A stretch of DNA of 64,000 nucleotides from Bedellia somnulentella. Its lineage: Eukaryota; Arthropoda; Insecta; Lepidoptera; Bedelliidae. Shown here piece by piece: positions 1-11,181 of the stretch. The notes beneath the pieces were generated by a model, which saw nothing but the letters and a program-made list of their open reading frames with translations, searched no databases and was not told the origin of the DNA. The position numbers and the translations under genes were made by a program. Numbering within the stretch: position 1 is the stretch's first letter; every line of letters starts with the position of its first letter. The stretch lies in the NCBI GenBank assembly GCA_963576735.1, contig OY755177.1, forward strand, positions 806,001 through 870,000, given 5' to 3'.

Positions 1-240
1 TACAAGTTTAAAATGTTTAGTTTAAAATGTTATTTTTTATCACTGATTTACTATAAGAAAACAATGGTTCACGTTTAATGCGTAAGGCCTGTGATAGTAA
101 AATTATTGTTATATATTTCAGTGAAACTAATAAATTAGGTAAGTAATTTGATTCATGACGTTTAAAAATAGAACTACTGGCTAGATCTTATTCAAACCAA
201 TTTTCGTTAGTAGTTTGTATAGTAATACACATCATATATT
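1..240. other. AT-rich sequence, nothing recognised
   Basis: No open frame, RNA gene or repeat seen. Confidence 0.4.
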
Positions 241-656
241 TTTTTCAGTTTTATCATGCCCATATTTTAGAAGTTACGGGGTGGGGGGACACACATTTTA
301 CCACTTTGGAAAAGTCTCTCGCGCAAACTATTCAGTTTTGAAAAAAATGATATAAGAAACCTCAACATCATTTTCAAATACCTTTTGATAGATAGGTTTG
401 ATGAAAAAAAAAATTTTGAGTTTCAGTTCTATGTATGGGGAACCCTAAAAATTTTGGTTTTTTTTCCAGATTTTATTTTAAAATCTTAATGCGGTTTACA
501 GAATACATCTACGCACCAATTTTCAAGAATGTAGTTCTTATAGTTTCGGAATAAACTGGCTGTGACATATGGACGGACGGACGGACGGACAGACGGACAG
601 ACATGACGAATCTATAAGGGTCCCGTTTTTGCCATTTGGCTACGGAACCCTAAAAA
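241..656 (+). repeat. Lepidoptera-type dispersed non-coding repeat
   Basis: The block holds a (GGAC)n stretch at about 571-602 and ends GGCTACGGAACCCTAAAAA. I recall this ending from many moth and butterfly non-coding sequences. It has no long open frame and its class is unknown to me. Confidence 0.55.
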
Positions 657-792
657 CGATGGACGACACAGTGGTCAATTGCAGATTATAATATTAGGAT
701 GTGTATTACAAATGAACTAATCATACAATCGAAACTAATATGATATATATAAGGAACGGCGTATTGATAATAATATTAACAATCAGAAAATA

Positions 793-986
793 AACATATA
801 TACATATACTCACGCCGTTAGTTCCCATTGGGGTAGGCATAGAATATCGATCGCCACTAAGCACGATCCTGGCAGACCTCTCTTACTTTGTTTACATCCA
901 TAAATCTTTTCATACATTCTCTTTAATTCTTTTTTAAACGGAAGTGTCCAAGTGAGTCCTCCGAGGTCGTCGTCTACTAAAATTAA
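793..986 (-). mobile_element. LINE-T 3' fragment
   Basis: Read on the minus strand, this is the LINE-T C-terminal coding end followed by the GGCGTGAGTATATG tail. It is decayed and truncated. Confidence 0.7.
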
Positions 987-1091
987 CATACATATACTCA
1001 CGGCGATAATTCCCTTCAAGGGGTAGCCAGAGTTAGGGAACAATAAATCCTTAGTAACTTTTGGAAGTGGAGTGGGGAAAAGATGGTAAAA
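987..1091 (-). mobile_element. SINE-A, 5'-truncated
   Basis: Tail (CATATACTCACGGC on the plus strand) plus about 90 bp of the SINE-A 3' half. It abuts a LINE-T fragment. Confidence 0.7.
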
Positions 1092-1169
1092 AAAAAACAT
1101 TAACTAACATTAACATCCATCCTATTTCGATATTATCTGCTCCATACAATACAAACAGTAGTGTGGTTA

Positions 1170-1409
1170 GCGATGAATACACGGTGACATTGGCAGAGGT
1201 ACTAACTCTCACTACTTCTGAACATCACGTGTCATTGTCACCTGGTGTTCAGAGTACCCACGTTTTGCTTGGACAGTGTACTCACGTGACACGGGGCAGG
1301 CCTATCGCCGTTTTTGTACGAATAAACTGTCACATTACTAAGTACAACTCAGCCATGTGGTTTTCCTCAGGATATTTTCCCCCTCCGTTAACCACCATGA
1401 TAAATTCAA
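1170..1409 (-). mobile_element. SINE-B body fragment
   Basis: Matches the SINE-B body (TGTCACCTGGTGTTCAGAGT and CAGGCCTATCGCCG blocks) but lacks the tRNA-like head. The open frame at 1061-1504 lies across this and the two flanking SINEs and is not a gene. Confidence 0.75.
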
Positions 1410-1505
1410 CATACATACATACATATACTCACGGCTATATTTCCCTAGAAGGGGTAACCAGAGCTAAGGAATTACAAATTCCTCTGCCACTTTTGGAAAA
1501 ATAAT
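1410..1505 (-). mobile_element. SINE-A, 5'-truncated
   Basis: Starts with an ATAC-repeat tail, then TATACTCACGGC and the 3' third of SINE-A. It sits where the SINE-B copy breaks off. Confidence 0.7.
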
Positions 1506-1984
1506 AAAAAAATAATAACTCGGCTATAATTACCAACTTTGCTTAATTTTATCATATTTTACTATTAATTCATATCAAGTGCTCAGTTATTTATTTGCGC
1601 CATATAATACAAGCTGGCCGGACACCTTACGTTCTTACCAGAAGTTTTAATATGTCCTTTACGTTCACAACACTAAATTTACTTTGAGGATAAGTAGATT
1701 TGCTTGTATAGTATTTTATTTATAAATAAACAGATTTATTTTGAATTACATTATATTAAATATAACAAGTACAATACAAGGTTTTAATGGCTATCATACA
1801 TTAATTGTTAACAAACTCTTTTATACAACGCGGTGAGGTCACATTCACTTAATTTAATCGTCTCTTTAAATAACTTTAAATTAATTTTGCAAGTTTCCGT
1901 GTATGGAAGAAGGAAGGGAAGTTGTATACAAATGTATTTTGAAAACTGATTGTGATCTTTTAGGCATTGAGTAGTTTAACACAA
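1506..1984. other. AT-rich, nothing recognised
   Basis: No coding signal or familiar repeat. Confidence 0.4.
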
Positions 1985-2150
1985 TGAGTAAGTAAGTAAG
2001 TAAGTAAAATGTTTATTTGGTATTAAAAACAAAATTACAAACAGTAGTTAACAATTAGATACAACATTCAATGATACCAAAAAGGTCTTGGCTCAGCGTA
2101 AAATGTACCCAGCGCAAGTCTCGCAGGACACAAACGATGAGTACACTGGT
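1985..2150 (-). mobile_element. 3' end of a LINE-like element with (TTAC)n tail
   Basis: On the minus strand: GTGTCCTGCGAGAC, then GCTGAGCCAAGACC, ending in a (TTAC)n tail. A related block lies on the plus strand at 34530-34702. Confidence 0.45.
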
Positions 2151-2168
2151 ACGAGATACTATTTTGAA

Positions 2169-2275
2169 CATACGTATATACATAAATCGACTCACAGCTA
2201 TAAATCCCTAAAAGGGGTATCGAAAGCTTCAGAATAAGATAATTGAGTGGGGAAAAGATTTTGAAAATACTATTT
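2169..2275 (-). mobile_element. SINE-A, degenerate
   Basis: Keeps CTCACAGCTATAAATCCC and GAGTGGGGAAAAGAT. A further remnant of the same motif follows at about 2310-2370, so the 79-codon frame at 2275-2514 is not credible. Confidence 0.5.
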
Positions 2276-2660
2276 TGAACTCAATATATATTGAGAAAAA
2301 TCTACCTGCCTCAATACCTATACTCAAGGCTATGAATCCCAAAAAGAGTTATATAAAGTTTCAGAATCTGAAAAATCTCTGCGCTCTGGACATCTTTCTA
2401 GCGGGGACCGGACGGGCGTCCAAAAAGGATACTAAAGGATTTTTCATTCATGCAGCTTACCCTATCAAAGAGGAAAGCTTGATGAAACGCTTACTTATCA
2501 AATCACAGGGTTGAATGTATTTAGTCAAATAAATACTCAATTATAACTCTTAAAAATTAATGCGGTTCGCCAAAATAAAGGATTGTTGATGATGAGTGTT
2601 CACATTGTCACCACCACACTTAAAAAGTTTTAAAATCCGTAGTCAGCTCATAAATTATAC

Positions 2661-2904
2661 AAACATACATATACTCACGGCTATAGATCCCTTGAAGGGG
2701 TAGCCAGAGCTAGGGAATTAAAATTTCCTCAGCCACTTTTGGAAAGTTGCGTGGGGAAATGATGGTGAAATAAAGGTTGTTGGTGATGGGTCTCCAACCG
2801 CATCGCCCAAAAATCCCTTAAAAGCCCCAATTCCGTTAGTCGCCTCTTACGTTTACCCACCGAAAGAAATGGGGTAGTGCTATTCTAAGCTGGCACAACA
2901 CGAC
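2661..2904 (-). mobile_element. SINE-A, near full length
   Basis: Complete from tail to the GCCAGCTTAGAATAGC 5' portion, read on the minus strand. Confidence 0.8.
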
Positions 2905-3418
2905 AAATATTAGTACATTTAATAAATATTTCTGTAGTAACAGTTTAGTCCTTCTCAAAAAACTACAATATCAATCTTATTTCATGATAAATATCGGATT
3001 AAAAATAAATGTATTTATAAATCTCTAGTATTTTAAAATTTAAAAAGGGCGTGATATTAAGATCATATTTTTACTCTCTTACGTTAATGTGGAGTGATAA
3101 TACGTTATCTTTAAATGCAGAGATTACTGAGGCGTGAAATAGCGTGCAATAAAACTTCAAGTACATCGTATTGCACGCATCAGTTATATCAATTACTGAA
3201 TTACTTGGTTATTTCTGTAACTATGCTTTAAGCAGTTTCCTTTGGATATGAATCATTAACATTTGTTACACAATAGAATGTTATGTCTTAAATAAAGTTA
3301 TTAGAAATATTAATAGCCGAAATAATAAAAAGTCAGACTCATAATGAAGGTTACTCGGTTAATTCAGGTCTAATTAAATCATGTTAGCTGAATGTCAGTA
3401 TTAAATTTGTTAAGTATA
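2905..3418. other. AT-rich, nothing recognised
   Basis: No gene or repeat identified. Confidence 0.4.
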
Positions 3419-3470
3419 TCTATACATATAATAAATCTGTAGAAAAGTAATTTTTGTACATTGAAGAAAT
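3419..3470 (+). mobile_element. Helitron 5'-end-like sequence
   Basis: TCTATACATATAATAAATCT resembles the 5' end of the complete Helitron at 6203. No matching 3' end can be paired with confidence; the nearest is at 5623. Confidence 0.4.
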
Positions 3471-4202
3471 TGAAAAAAAAAATAGCCAGCGTGTGAACAG
3501 ATAAGTAACAGAACCCATTTCCATCATTTTTAAATTTTTTGTCTGTTTGTCTGTTTATATGTTTGTTTGTGCGCGCAAAACGTAAAATCTACGAATTTAA
3601 TGCTGAAAATGTTATTATACAAAAATTAAACGTAACTTGAGGTATAACTTAGTTTTTGTTTCATCGACATCGGTTCACTCTATCAAAAGATATGATTAAT
3701 TTTGTGAGTTCAAGAAGAAAAATATTACGTTACGCAATTCAGTATAGTACTTGCAACGACATCTTAAGTCTAAATATAGAACTAATGTTGATAGTTGGAA
3801 TCCAAAGTCCGATAGATGGCGTTGTGCAAAAATAAAATAAAGAACCAAAATAAAATAAAGCAAAAATAAAATTTGCATTTTTTTAGCCCCTTTAACCCCT
3901 TATTTTAAAGTCGGTTAAAGTAATAGAAGCTACAGGAAACAAGCTAGGCGAAATTAATACAAGCTGCCAATATCAAGTGAATTCGCCGACTATAAAAATG
4001 ACTGAAATGCTTTTAAATATTATCTTTACTTAGTTTCTTAAATTAGGCTTATTAATATTAATATATTATGTAAATAGTCTGCCTATTAATAAATCCAATT
4101 TGGTGAGCATAATTTTGAAATTCTTAGCCATTCTTCAAATGCACGTCACTTCACAACCAGTTTTCGTGAACGTTTATAATAAAAAACTGAATTTTGGTCT
4201 AC
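3471..4202. other. Non-coding, possibly Helitron interior
   Basis: T/G-rich repeats near 3540-3570 and A-rich stretches near 3830-3870. No gene seen. Confidence 0.3.
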
Positions 4203-4469
4203 ATTAAACACCAAACCTCTCTGGCTTCGTTTACATCCATCAATCTTTTCATACATGCTCTTTTATTCTTCATACTGCGGACACCTGCCTTTTTGAGCAC
4301 GTTTTCTATTTGATCCAAATCTGTCCTCCGAGGTCGTCCTCTACTAACATTACCTTCCACATTGGCGATAAAAAAAGTGTCAAGTACAAAGTGGCGATCG
4401 ATAGTCTCTGCCTACCCCAATGGAAACTAACGGCGTGAGAATATGTATGTATGTATGTATTAAACACCA
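4203..4469 (+). mobile_element. LINE-T insertion with 5' inversion (twin priming)
   Basis: Positions 4214-4362 carry the LINE-T 3' coding region in antisense. Positions 4380-4458 carry the adjoining downstream region and (TATG)n tail in sense. The 11-bp direct repeat ATTAAACACCA flanks the insertion (4203-4213 and 4459-4469). This inverted-5'/sense-3' layout is the product expected from twin-primed target-primed reverse transcription. Confidence 0.8.
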
Positions 4470-4566
4470 GAAACATAAGACATCTTTTAAGTTCTACTTT
4501 TTTTAACACTAAAATGATGTAGTGACCTTAGTGACTAACCTTAATTTAGTTATATTTGCATATTAT

Positions 4567-4821
4567 ACATACATACATATACTCACGACTATAAATCCCT
4601 AGAAGGGGTAGCCTGAGCTAAGGAATTAGAAATTCCTCAGCCACTTTTGGAAAATTGAGTGGGGAAAAGATGGTAAAATAAAGGTTGTTGGTAATGGGTC
4701 TCCAACCGCATCGCCCAAAAATCCCTTAAAAACCCCCAATACCGTTAGTCGCCTCTTACGTACATCCACCGGAAGAAATGGGGTATTGCTATTCTAAGCC
4801 GACACTACACAGCTACTACAG
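4567..4821 (-). mobile_element. SINE-A, full length with target duplication
   Basis: Full-length copy flanked by the 10-bp repeat TGCATATTAT (4557-4566 and 4822-4831). Confidence 0.85.
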
Positions 4822-4831
4822 TGCATATTAT

Positions 4832-5559
4832 GCCACTGATAAATCGATTTAATTCAATGTATTATCATAGTACAACCAACAACCGTAAACCCTAATAATA
4901 GTAAAGTACCTTTTTTGAGCGGTTTTATTTAGCTTACCCCGTTTGTTTTATTCTTTCTTGAGTGAAATTTAGTAATTTAGTTTTCACCCCCTTCCTGTCA
5001 ACCGGTTAATATTTCTTTTCGGAAGGAAAATACGTGATGAGCTCGAAGCAAAGAGTGATGAGCTCAAGACCCGACCACCTGCGGCCATCAATAATAACTA
5101 CCTATATATTGGAGGGGTACTGATTTTTCAACATACGTCATAGAACATTTGTCGGAAAGATTGGCTATGTCAGTCACATGAGAGCACATGAACGCACTCT
5201 TAATAGCCGGATACCAGAACTTGCTGTGGCCGAAATCGGGCGGGATTGATATATGATCTATGTGCAAAATTCCGAAGTGTTAAAAACAAAAGGGCTTTAT
5301 AAATATATTGATGCATTATGCAGATCTGCTAGGATCGTACAAGGTAGCGATCCTTAATCTTGGGCTAACCCTGTAACTGTATCTAAATAAACACTAATTC
5401 AAATGAGATACACACAGTTACGACCTTTTATTATTTCAACTGGATAATGGCTACTGTAATTAATTAAATATCATTATAAAATACTCAATAGTTCCTACAT
5501 CACAATAAGTGTGCGCATTAGATTTCATTGGTTCTTTATTTTATTTCAAAAAGGTGATA
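4832..5559. other. Non-coding, unassigned
   Basis: About 5035-5280 is less AT-rich than its surroundings, but I see no usable frame in it. Confidence 0.35.
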
Positions 5560-5623
5560 TACTCTTAACTAAACGACGTTTTTTTGTTCTCGACAATCAC
5601 GCGAACGAAGTCGCGGGCACAGC
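5560..5623 (+). mobile_element. Helitron 3'-end-like sequence
   Basis: AAGTCGCGGGCACAGCTAGT resembles lepidopteran Helitron 3' ends (GC-rich hairpin then CTAGT). Confidence 0.45.
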
Positions 5624-5800
5624 TAGTTTACATACATAATATCTAAAAACTACGAAAGAGGATCTCATTGAGGTCTTTTTGGTTTATTGGCATATCTTGA
5701 CTTCATTAATATGATGTATTATTATTGTAAATTATTGTGAATGTAATGTATTTTTTTTACGTTTAAAGTGCTTTTTACGCTTGAAATAGTTAGTTGATAC

Positions 5801-6202
5801 ATACATAAATATACTCACGCCGTTAGTTCCCATTTGGGTAGGCAGATACTAACAATCGCAGCTTTGTACGATCCTGCAAAATCTCTCTAGCTTCGTTCAC
5901 ATTCATCAATCTTTTCATACCTGCTCTTTTATTCTTCATACTTCGGACACCCTTTTTAAAACACATTCTCTATTGGGTCCAAATGGTCGTCTCTACTAAC
6001 AGTACCTTTGGCCTACCATATTGGCTCTATAGATCTCTGTCACCAATTTACTATCACCCATCCTCTCTATGTGCCCAAATCATCTCAATATTCCTTTTCC
6101 AATTTTTCACATTATCATCTTTCACAACGCACCTTTCACAAATCACGTGATTTCTTACACAATCACATTACCTTACGTTACAAACTTTTCTGAGGGACCT
6201 CA
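5801..6202 (-). mobile_element. LINE-T copy, 3' part (split by a Helitron)
   Basis: Antisense LINE-T C-terminal coding region, tail at the left. Homology stops at GAGGGACCTCA at 6202 and resumes at 7159 beyond the Helitron. Confidence 0.75.
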
Positions 6203-7158
6203 TCTATACTTATAATAAATCTGTAGAGAGGTCAATTCTGTACATTAAATATATTTTCAAAATAACTATCAGGGGGTGATTAGTGATCGATACTGATGGC
6301 AAAAATGCAATCAGTAAAATTTCTGTCTGTCTGTCCGTCCGTCTGTCTGTCTGTCTGTCTGTCGGTTTGTGTGTTCCTTATGGAAACAAAAACTACTCGA
6401 CGGATTTTAACGAAACTTGGTAGAATTATTCTTCATACTCCTGGGCAGGTTGTAGTGTACTTTTCAGCAGAATAGTGGAGGGGAATTTTGGAAAATTTTG
6501 GGAAAAACGGCGGAAAATTACTCCATTTTTTAAGCTTCCGTCGCGTGTGCAGCCTTAATGGTTACAGTTACATAGAAATCATGTATCACTGAAATATTGT
6601 CTAAAAAATATTCTGCAATAGCATATGTCTATCTTTTATGGTTGACTCACAATAACACGTGTAACTCCTGATAGCTTAGCAGTTCGAAGCATCCTAATAA
6701 TATTTGTTTACTATTTCGTTTATAGTTCTCTCATTCATCTCCACTTAAAAAAAGTTTACATTATTACCTACTACACACAAAAAGAATCATAGAAATCGGT
6801 ATACAAACACCAAACTTATACATGAAATAAGCCATCGCGTCCTATCGTCGCACGTGAATACTGAATCATGTTATTAGTATTAGCATAGAGTATTTTTTAG
6901 TAATGGTTGCACGGGCATAAGATAGCCGTGGGTATATGTATGATGTATGCAGAGTTGGTAACTCTGATTGTTTGTTTGCATGGGTTTATTTTCGGAGATA
7001 CTGAACCGTTCATTAAAGCACTTTCATAATCACAAAGCTAAACTATTCAGGAGTGCTATAAGTGGCGCCAAATTTCACAAAGGTTGGGCAATGATTGAAG
7101 AAATCTCAGATATTTTTAAAACTACACTATCTGAGCGAAGCTGGGCCGATCCACTAGT
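6203..7158 (+). mobile_element. Non-autonomous Helitron, complete
   Basis: Begins TCTATACTTATAATAAATCT, ends CCACTAGT, and lies between A (6202) and T (7159), the expected Helitron target. No target duplication. The flanks are adjacent parts of one LINE-T copy, so both ends are fixed by comparison with the intact LINE-T at 30.4 kb. It contains a (GTCT)n run near 6327-6362. No Rep/helicase frame is present, so it would depend on a partner. A second copy lies at 14418-15375. Confidence 0.85.
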
Positions 7159-7335
7159 TTCTAATAAATTCACTCTGTTCTCATGCTACTCCCAACATTC
7201 ACTGCTATACATAAGCGTAGGAACAAGAAAAGCACCATACACTGTCATTTGGGTCTTATTGGACACCAACTGTCTAGTCATTAGAATATTCAGTGTTCTA
7301 TTTACCGCATTACCCTTTTTCACTTATTACATAAC
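7159..7335 (-). mobile_element. LINE-T copy, 5' part (split by a Helitron)
   Basis: Antisense LINE-T upstream region (CATAAGCGTAGGAACAAG, ACCGCATTACCC), continuing the 5801-6202 copy. The 191-codon frame at 6968-7543 crosses the Helitron end, this antisense fragment and unrelated sequence, so it is rejected as a gene. Confidence 0.75.
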
Positions 7336-7683
7336 TTTTTGTTTAGTTAGTGGATCGACACGAAATTTTGCATATTTTTGGAAAATGTTAGCACCTTTAA
7401 TGAAAATCGGGTTAAATTTTTCTATATTTTTTATGCTCACAGAAAACCAATATATGCCATTTAAAAAAATATGGAAAACTGGTTTTCTAAGTTGGAGGCA
7501 AATTGTCTTACATTTTGTAATTACCGGCAGAGGTTGTTTTTAAGATAACATAATATTTATTGTTTCTGAAAATTAGTTGTTACAATATTTCAATGAAACA
7601 AAGAAAGCAAAACCTTTTTTTGCAAAGGCTCGATTCCCTCCTAAGTCGAAATTTTTCTTTCTTCTATTTATTCTTTATTTATT
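7336..7683. other. Non-coding, unassigned
   Basis: AT-rich. CGAAATTTTTCTTTC near 7650 resembles part of the SINE-D-like repeat seen at 18.9 and 57.8 kb. Confidence 0.3.
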
Positions 7684-8451
7684 AGGCGTATAGATGTCAG
7701 CGGGGTGAAGCTTATGAACCTTCGCTTCGCTGACGATATAGTCCTGTTCTCTAACATGGTTTCTGGACTACAATCTATGCTTCAACAACTCAGCAAAGAA
7801 AGCCTTAAAGTTGGCCTTAGCATGAATATGTCAAAGACCAAGGTCACGTCTAACATCAAAGAGCATACGGTGGACTTGGATGGGGTCAGAACTAAATATG
7901 TCCAAGAATATATTTATATAGGCCAAATAGTCTCTTTCCATGCTCGACAGAACAAGGAAGTCGAAAGATGAAGTCGAAAATGCCTGGAAAAGCTTTTGGT
8001 TTATGAAAAAGCTGATGAATGGTGAACTTCCACTGTCCCTCAAACGTAAGCTTATGGACATGTGCATTCTTTCTATCCTTACCTACGGAGCCCAAACCTG
8101 GTCTTTGACTGATGCGCAAAAGTTCAGACTCGGGGTTTGCCAAAAAAACATGGAGCGCAGCATTCTCGGAGTCCGACTCTTAGACAGAGTCCGGACTACG
8201 GAGTTGCGCTCAAAGACCAAAATAACAAATGTGGCTCAGAAGGCGACCCAATTGAAGTAGGAAAGGACGTTTCTTGGATGCACCCGGTCCGATGGGCCAA
8301 AAGAGCCACGCAATGGGCTCCCGGTGTAAAGAGAAAATGTGGCCGACCAAGAAAAAGATGGCGTGATAAACTAGGTCTCTGGGACAAATGGCGCTCAAGT
8401 CTCCCGCCTACTACCCAGCAATGGGACACAAAAGGCTCAATTTTTTTTTGA
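7684..8451 (+). pseudogene. LINE-R (RTE-like) reverse transcriptase fragment, frameshifted
   Basis: The C-terminal half of an RTE-type reverse transcriptase. LRFADDIVLF (catalytic motif C) lies near 7719-7748, followed by SMNMSKTKV, the thumb, and the typical LTYGAQTWSLT, GVRLLDRVRTTELR and PTTQQWDTKG blocks. The frame is broken: it stops at 7971, continues in another frame from about 7940 to 8260, and shifts again to 8451. The endonuclease and fingers/palm are absent. A dead 5'-truncated copy. Confidence 0.85.
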
Positions 8452-8484
8452 AATAATAGTTTTTATTATCCAATGAATCTCATT

Positions 8485-8741
8485 ATTTCATTCTTCGATC
8501 ATATATACCAAAGATGCCGCACTCCATAAAAATGCAACGCACAAAAGTGGACCGCGAAAATGACAAGATTGTTTGACAATTAAATATCATATATCATTTT
8601 CATAAGACCTATTACTTATTGTAAGACCTAGCATGCGACTGTCAGTGAATCAGTGTTTACCATATAAAAAAACACTGTTTGACCGGGCCGTTTTTGTGTT
8701 TTGTTGGTGTATCTTTGGTATATATGATCGAAGATTTCATT
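8485..8741. mobile_element. hAT-like MITE with intact ends
   Basis: The element at 8493-8733 (241 bp) has perfect 23-bp terminal inverted repeats (starts CTTCGATCATATAT; right arm 8711-8733). Identical 8-bp repeats ATTTCATT flank it (8485-8492 and 8734-8741). An 8-bp target duplication points to hAT-type transposition, though the ends lack the usual CAG start. No coding capacity. Confidence 0.85.
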
Positions 8742-9008
8742 GATCATTTTATGATTATACAAGTAATTAAATGCACTTAAATCATCAAACAGAAGTTTCT
8801 TTTGTAGAAAATAATTAATCGTTTATTATGAAAGAAAATTTCCTTGTTTTAATAAATCAACGCAATTAAATATATAAATTTTTCAGCAACAAAGTAAATT
8901 GTCTACTGCTGCAAAATAAAGCTTATGGCGTTTGTTTGGGATTTATGATAGACTGTAACGGTACTTACTTAACTTTAAGATAAATATTGGCGAAGCTCGA
9001 TAAGTTTA

Positions 9009-9080
9009 CTAAGATCGTACAAAATAGGTTTCGATGTTCTCTGTCAACCCCAATGGCAATTTGTGGCATGTATGTATGCG
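9009..9080 (+). mobile_element. LINE-T 3' terminal scrap
   Basis: AAGATCGTACAAAATAGG then CCCCAATGG and a short TATG tail: the last ~70 bp of LINE-T. Confidence 0.5.
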
Positions 9081-9353
9081 TATTTACCAGTAATCAACAC
9101 ATAAAACTTACCTTCTGTTTTCTTGCTATGTAATTGATCATATTTTATTATATATTTTATAAAAGAAATCAGGACTTATTTCCAGTGCACCACCACTCTG
9201 AACAATGACACAAAAGCAGTCAACCATAGCAGCATAAATAAATACGTTATAAAACGTTTTATTGTATGAGTTTGATGCTTCAGTTACTGCATGACCGAAA
9301 TATGCAGGATAGGGATTTATAAATAAAGAAAGAGATAATAAAATCATAAAAAG

Positions 9354-9359
9354 TTTAAT
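9354..9359 (-). terminator. Probable polyadenylation signal of the catalase-like gene
   Basis: ATTAAA on the minus strand, 42 nt beyond the stop codon. An AATAAA lies further out at 9144-9149. Either could serve. Confidence 0.4.
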
Positions 9360-9400
9360 AACGTATTGAATTATATCAAAAAGTTTAACAGAGCATTGGT

Positions 9401-11169
9401 TTAGAGTTCAATTTTCCGTGGTGGTGAAGGCAAATCGTCAACAAGTTTAGGTAACCGTTTTCTTTTTTCGATAGCAAGGGTTCTCAAATACCTTTCAGCG
9501 AATTCTTTATCTGCTTTGGCTAACAATTTAGCAAATCGATTTGTCAATTCTTTCGGTACTCTCACACTTGATTGAGCTAAGTTATCGACCAAACGTTGTT
9601 TCTGTTCATCAGTTCTTAAAACTCTATTATAAAACTCATGAACTAAGTTCAAATCGACAGCAGTACTGGTTCTAACAAGTGGTCTCACTTTAGGCCTAGC
9701 TTCATCCACGTAAGGAATCGGTCCATTGAAAGAGTTAGGGAAATAGTTGGGAGAATCACCTCCATTTTCTAAAACAGGCGGTAATCCATCTCGGTCGTAG
9801 GATTTCATGTATTTTGGTCTATTAACTTCAATGTTTTCATGATTGATACCTAGCCGATGAATTGGAGCTGAAGTGTAAGCTACGACACGTCCACGGAAAA
9901 TGTTATCATGCGGACCCACAATACCAGGAACGAGGTGATTTGGATTAAACACTGCTTGTTCAATATCTGCAAAATGGTTCTTAACATTTTTGTTCAAAAC
10001 TACTCTACCAATTTTTACAGTATGATATGTGCCGTTAGGCCAGAGCGCTGTAACTTCAAATGGATTGAAATGAACCTCACTTGGATCTTCATTCAGAACA
10101 TCCATCTCTAATCTCCACGAGGGATACTTTTTAAGTTCAATAGCGTTGAATAAATCTCTTGTGAAGAAATCAGGATCTTCAGCGTTAAGGGTCAAAGCTT
10201 CTTCAAGAGACATTCCTTCAAAACCAAGCTCACTAATAAACTTGAATCTAACGAAAAAGCTTTCACCATGTTCATTATATATTTCGTATGTATGAATTGG
10301 GAATGCATTCATTCGTCTGTATCCTCGGGGAAGACCAAATTCAGACACAAGCCACAAAATTCCGTGGAGAGATCCTGGTTGTAATGTAATGAAATCTAAT
10401 AACTGAGAAAAATCTCTTAGATTTGTTTGTGGATTCCTCCTCAAAGCTCTTGCTGCTGGCGCAAATAGTATTGGATCTCGGTACAAATATACGGGTATTT
10501 GAATATTCAAAAAGTCTAAATTACCCTCTTCTGTGTACATTTTGATAGCCATTCCTCTTGTTGCTATAGTTGTAGCATCGGCACCACCTTTATCAACTTG
10601 TGATACAGATAATCTTACTAAAAGGGGGGTTTTCTTTCCAATCCCGTTAAATACTTTTGCTTTTGTATACTTGGATACATCATGCGTTACTTGAAAGTAT
10701 CCAAACGCACCTGTACCTTTAGCTAGTACTTCTCTTGCGGGAATCCTTTCAAAGGTAAAGTGATTTATTGTGTCCATAAAAAACTGATTGGTTATCAGAT
10801 CTCTATTTATAGTATTCGTGTCTCTTATGTCGATCGGAGCTCCTTGTCTAGATGTCAAGACACCAATGGGTTTCTGAAAAAATACAAGGCATATTTTATT
10901 GAAAATGTTTTAAAATGACTAATTTTGTATATATTAAGCAATCTGGTTGGCTGCAACTGCAAGGGATATTTTCATATTAAATACAGGGTATTTTTATCAT
11001 TACATAATTTTCCAAAGTTTTAGAAGTAAGTTGTTATGAATACCTTAGTTTTATCTCTAAACTCAAAGAGTTGATTTGAAGCTGGGTCCACATTTTGGTC
11101 TTCTGGATCACCAGAATTTCCACTGACTCCTACCGCCACCAAACATAAAAAAGGTCCTAACCAATGCAT
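9401..11169 (-). CDS. Secreted catalase-family protein lacking catalytic His and Asn
   Basis: Two exons, 11169-11044 and 10873-9401, joined in phase 0 across a 170-bp GT-AG intron; 532 aa. The N-terminus (MHWLGPFLCLVAVGVSG) is a signal peptide, so the product should enter the secretory pathway rather than peroxisomes. The rest is a full-length clade-3-size catalase fold (FGYFQVTHD, RNPQTNLRD, KYPSW, FNPF, NYFPNSF). The proximal heme site is kept: R371 and Tyr375 in GRVVAY. The distal site is not. The invariant His of V-V-H-A-K-G is Leu92 (VLAKG), the heme-pocket Asn aligns with Gln167 (NIQIP), and the Arg of F-D-R-E-R is Phe. From what is known of catalases, loss of the distal His should abolish or greatly reduce catalase activity. 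The frame is intact and uninterrupted, which argues against simple decay; it may bind heme or have a new role. Sure of the family, unsure of function. Confidence 0.93.
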
Positions 11170-11181
11170 GGTTACAAACCT

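Noticed and set aside
1061..1504. 147-codon open frame
   Set aside because: Composed of SINE-A, antisense SINE-B and SINE-A; similar frames recur in other SINE copies and carry no domain.
2275..2514. 79-codon frame
   Set aside because: Overlaps degenerate SINE-A remnants.
6968..7543. 191-codon open frame
   Set aside because: It crosses the 3' end of a Helitron, antisense LINE-T sequence and unassigned AT-rich DNA; no coherent protein.
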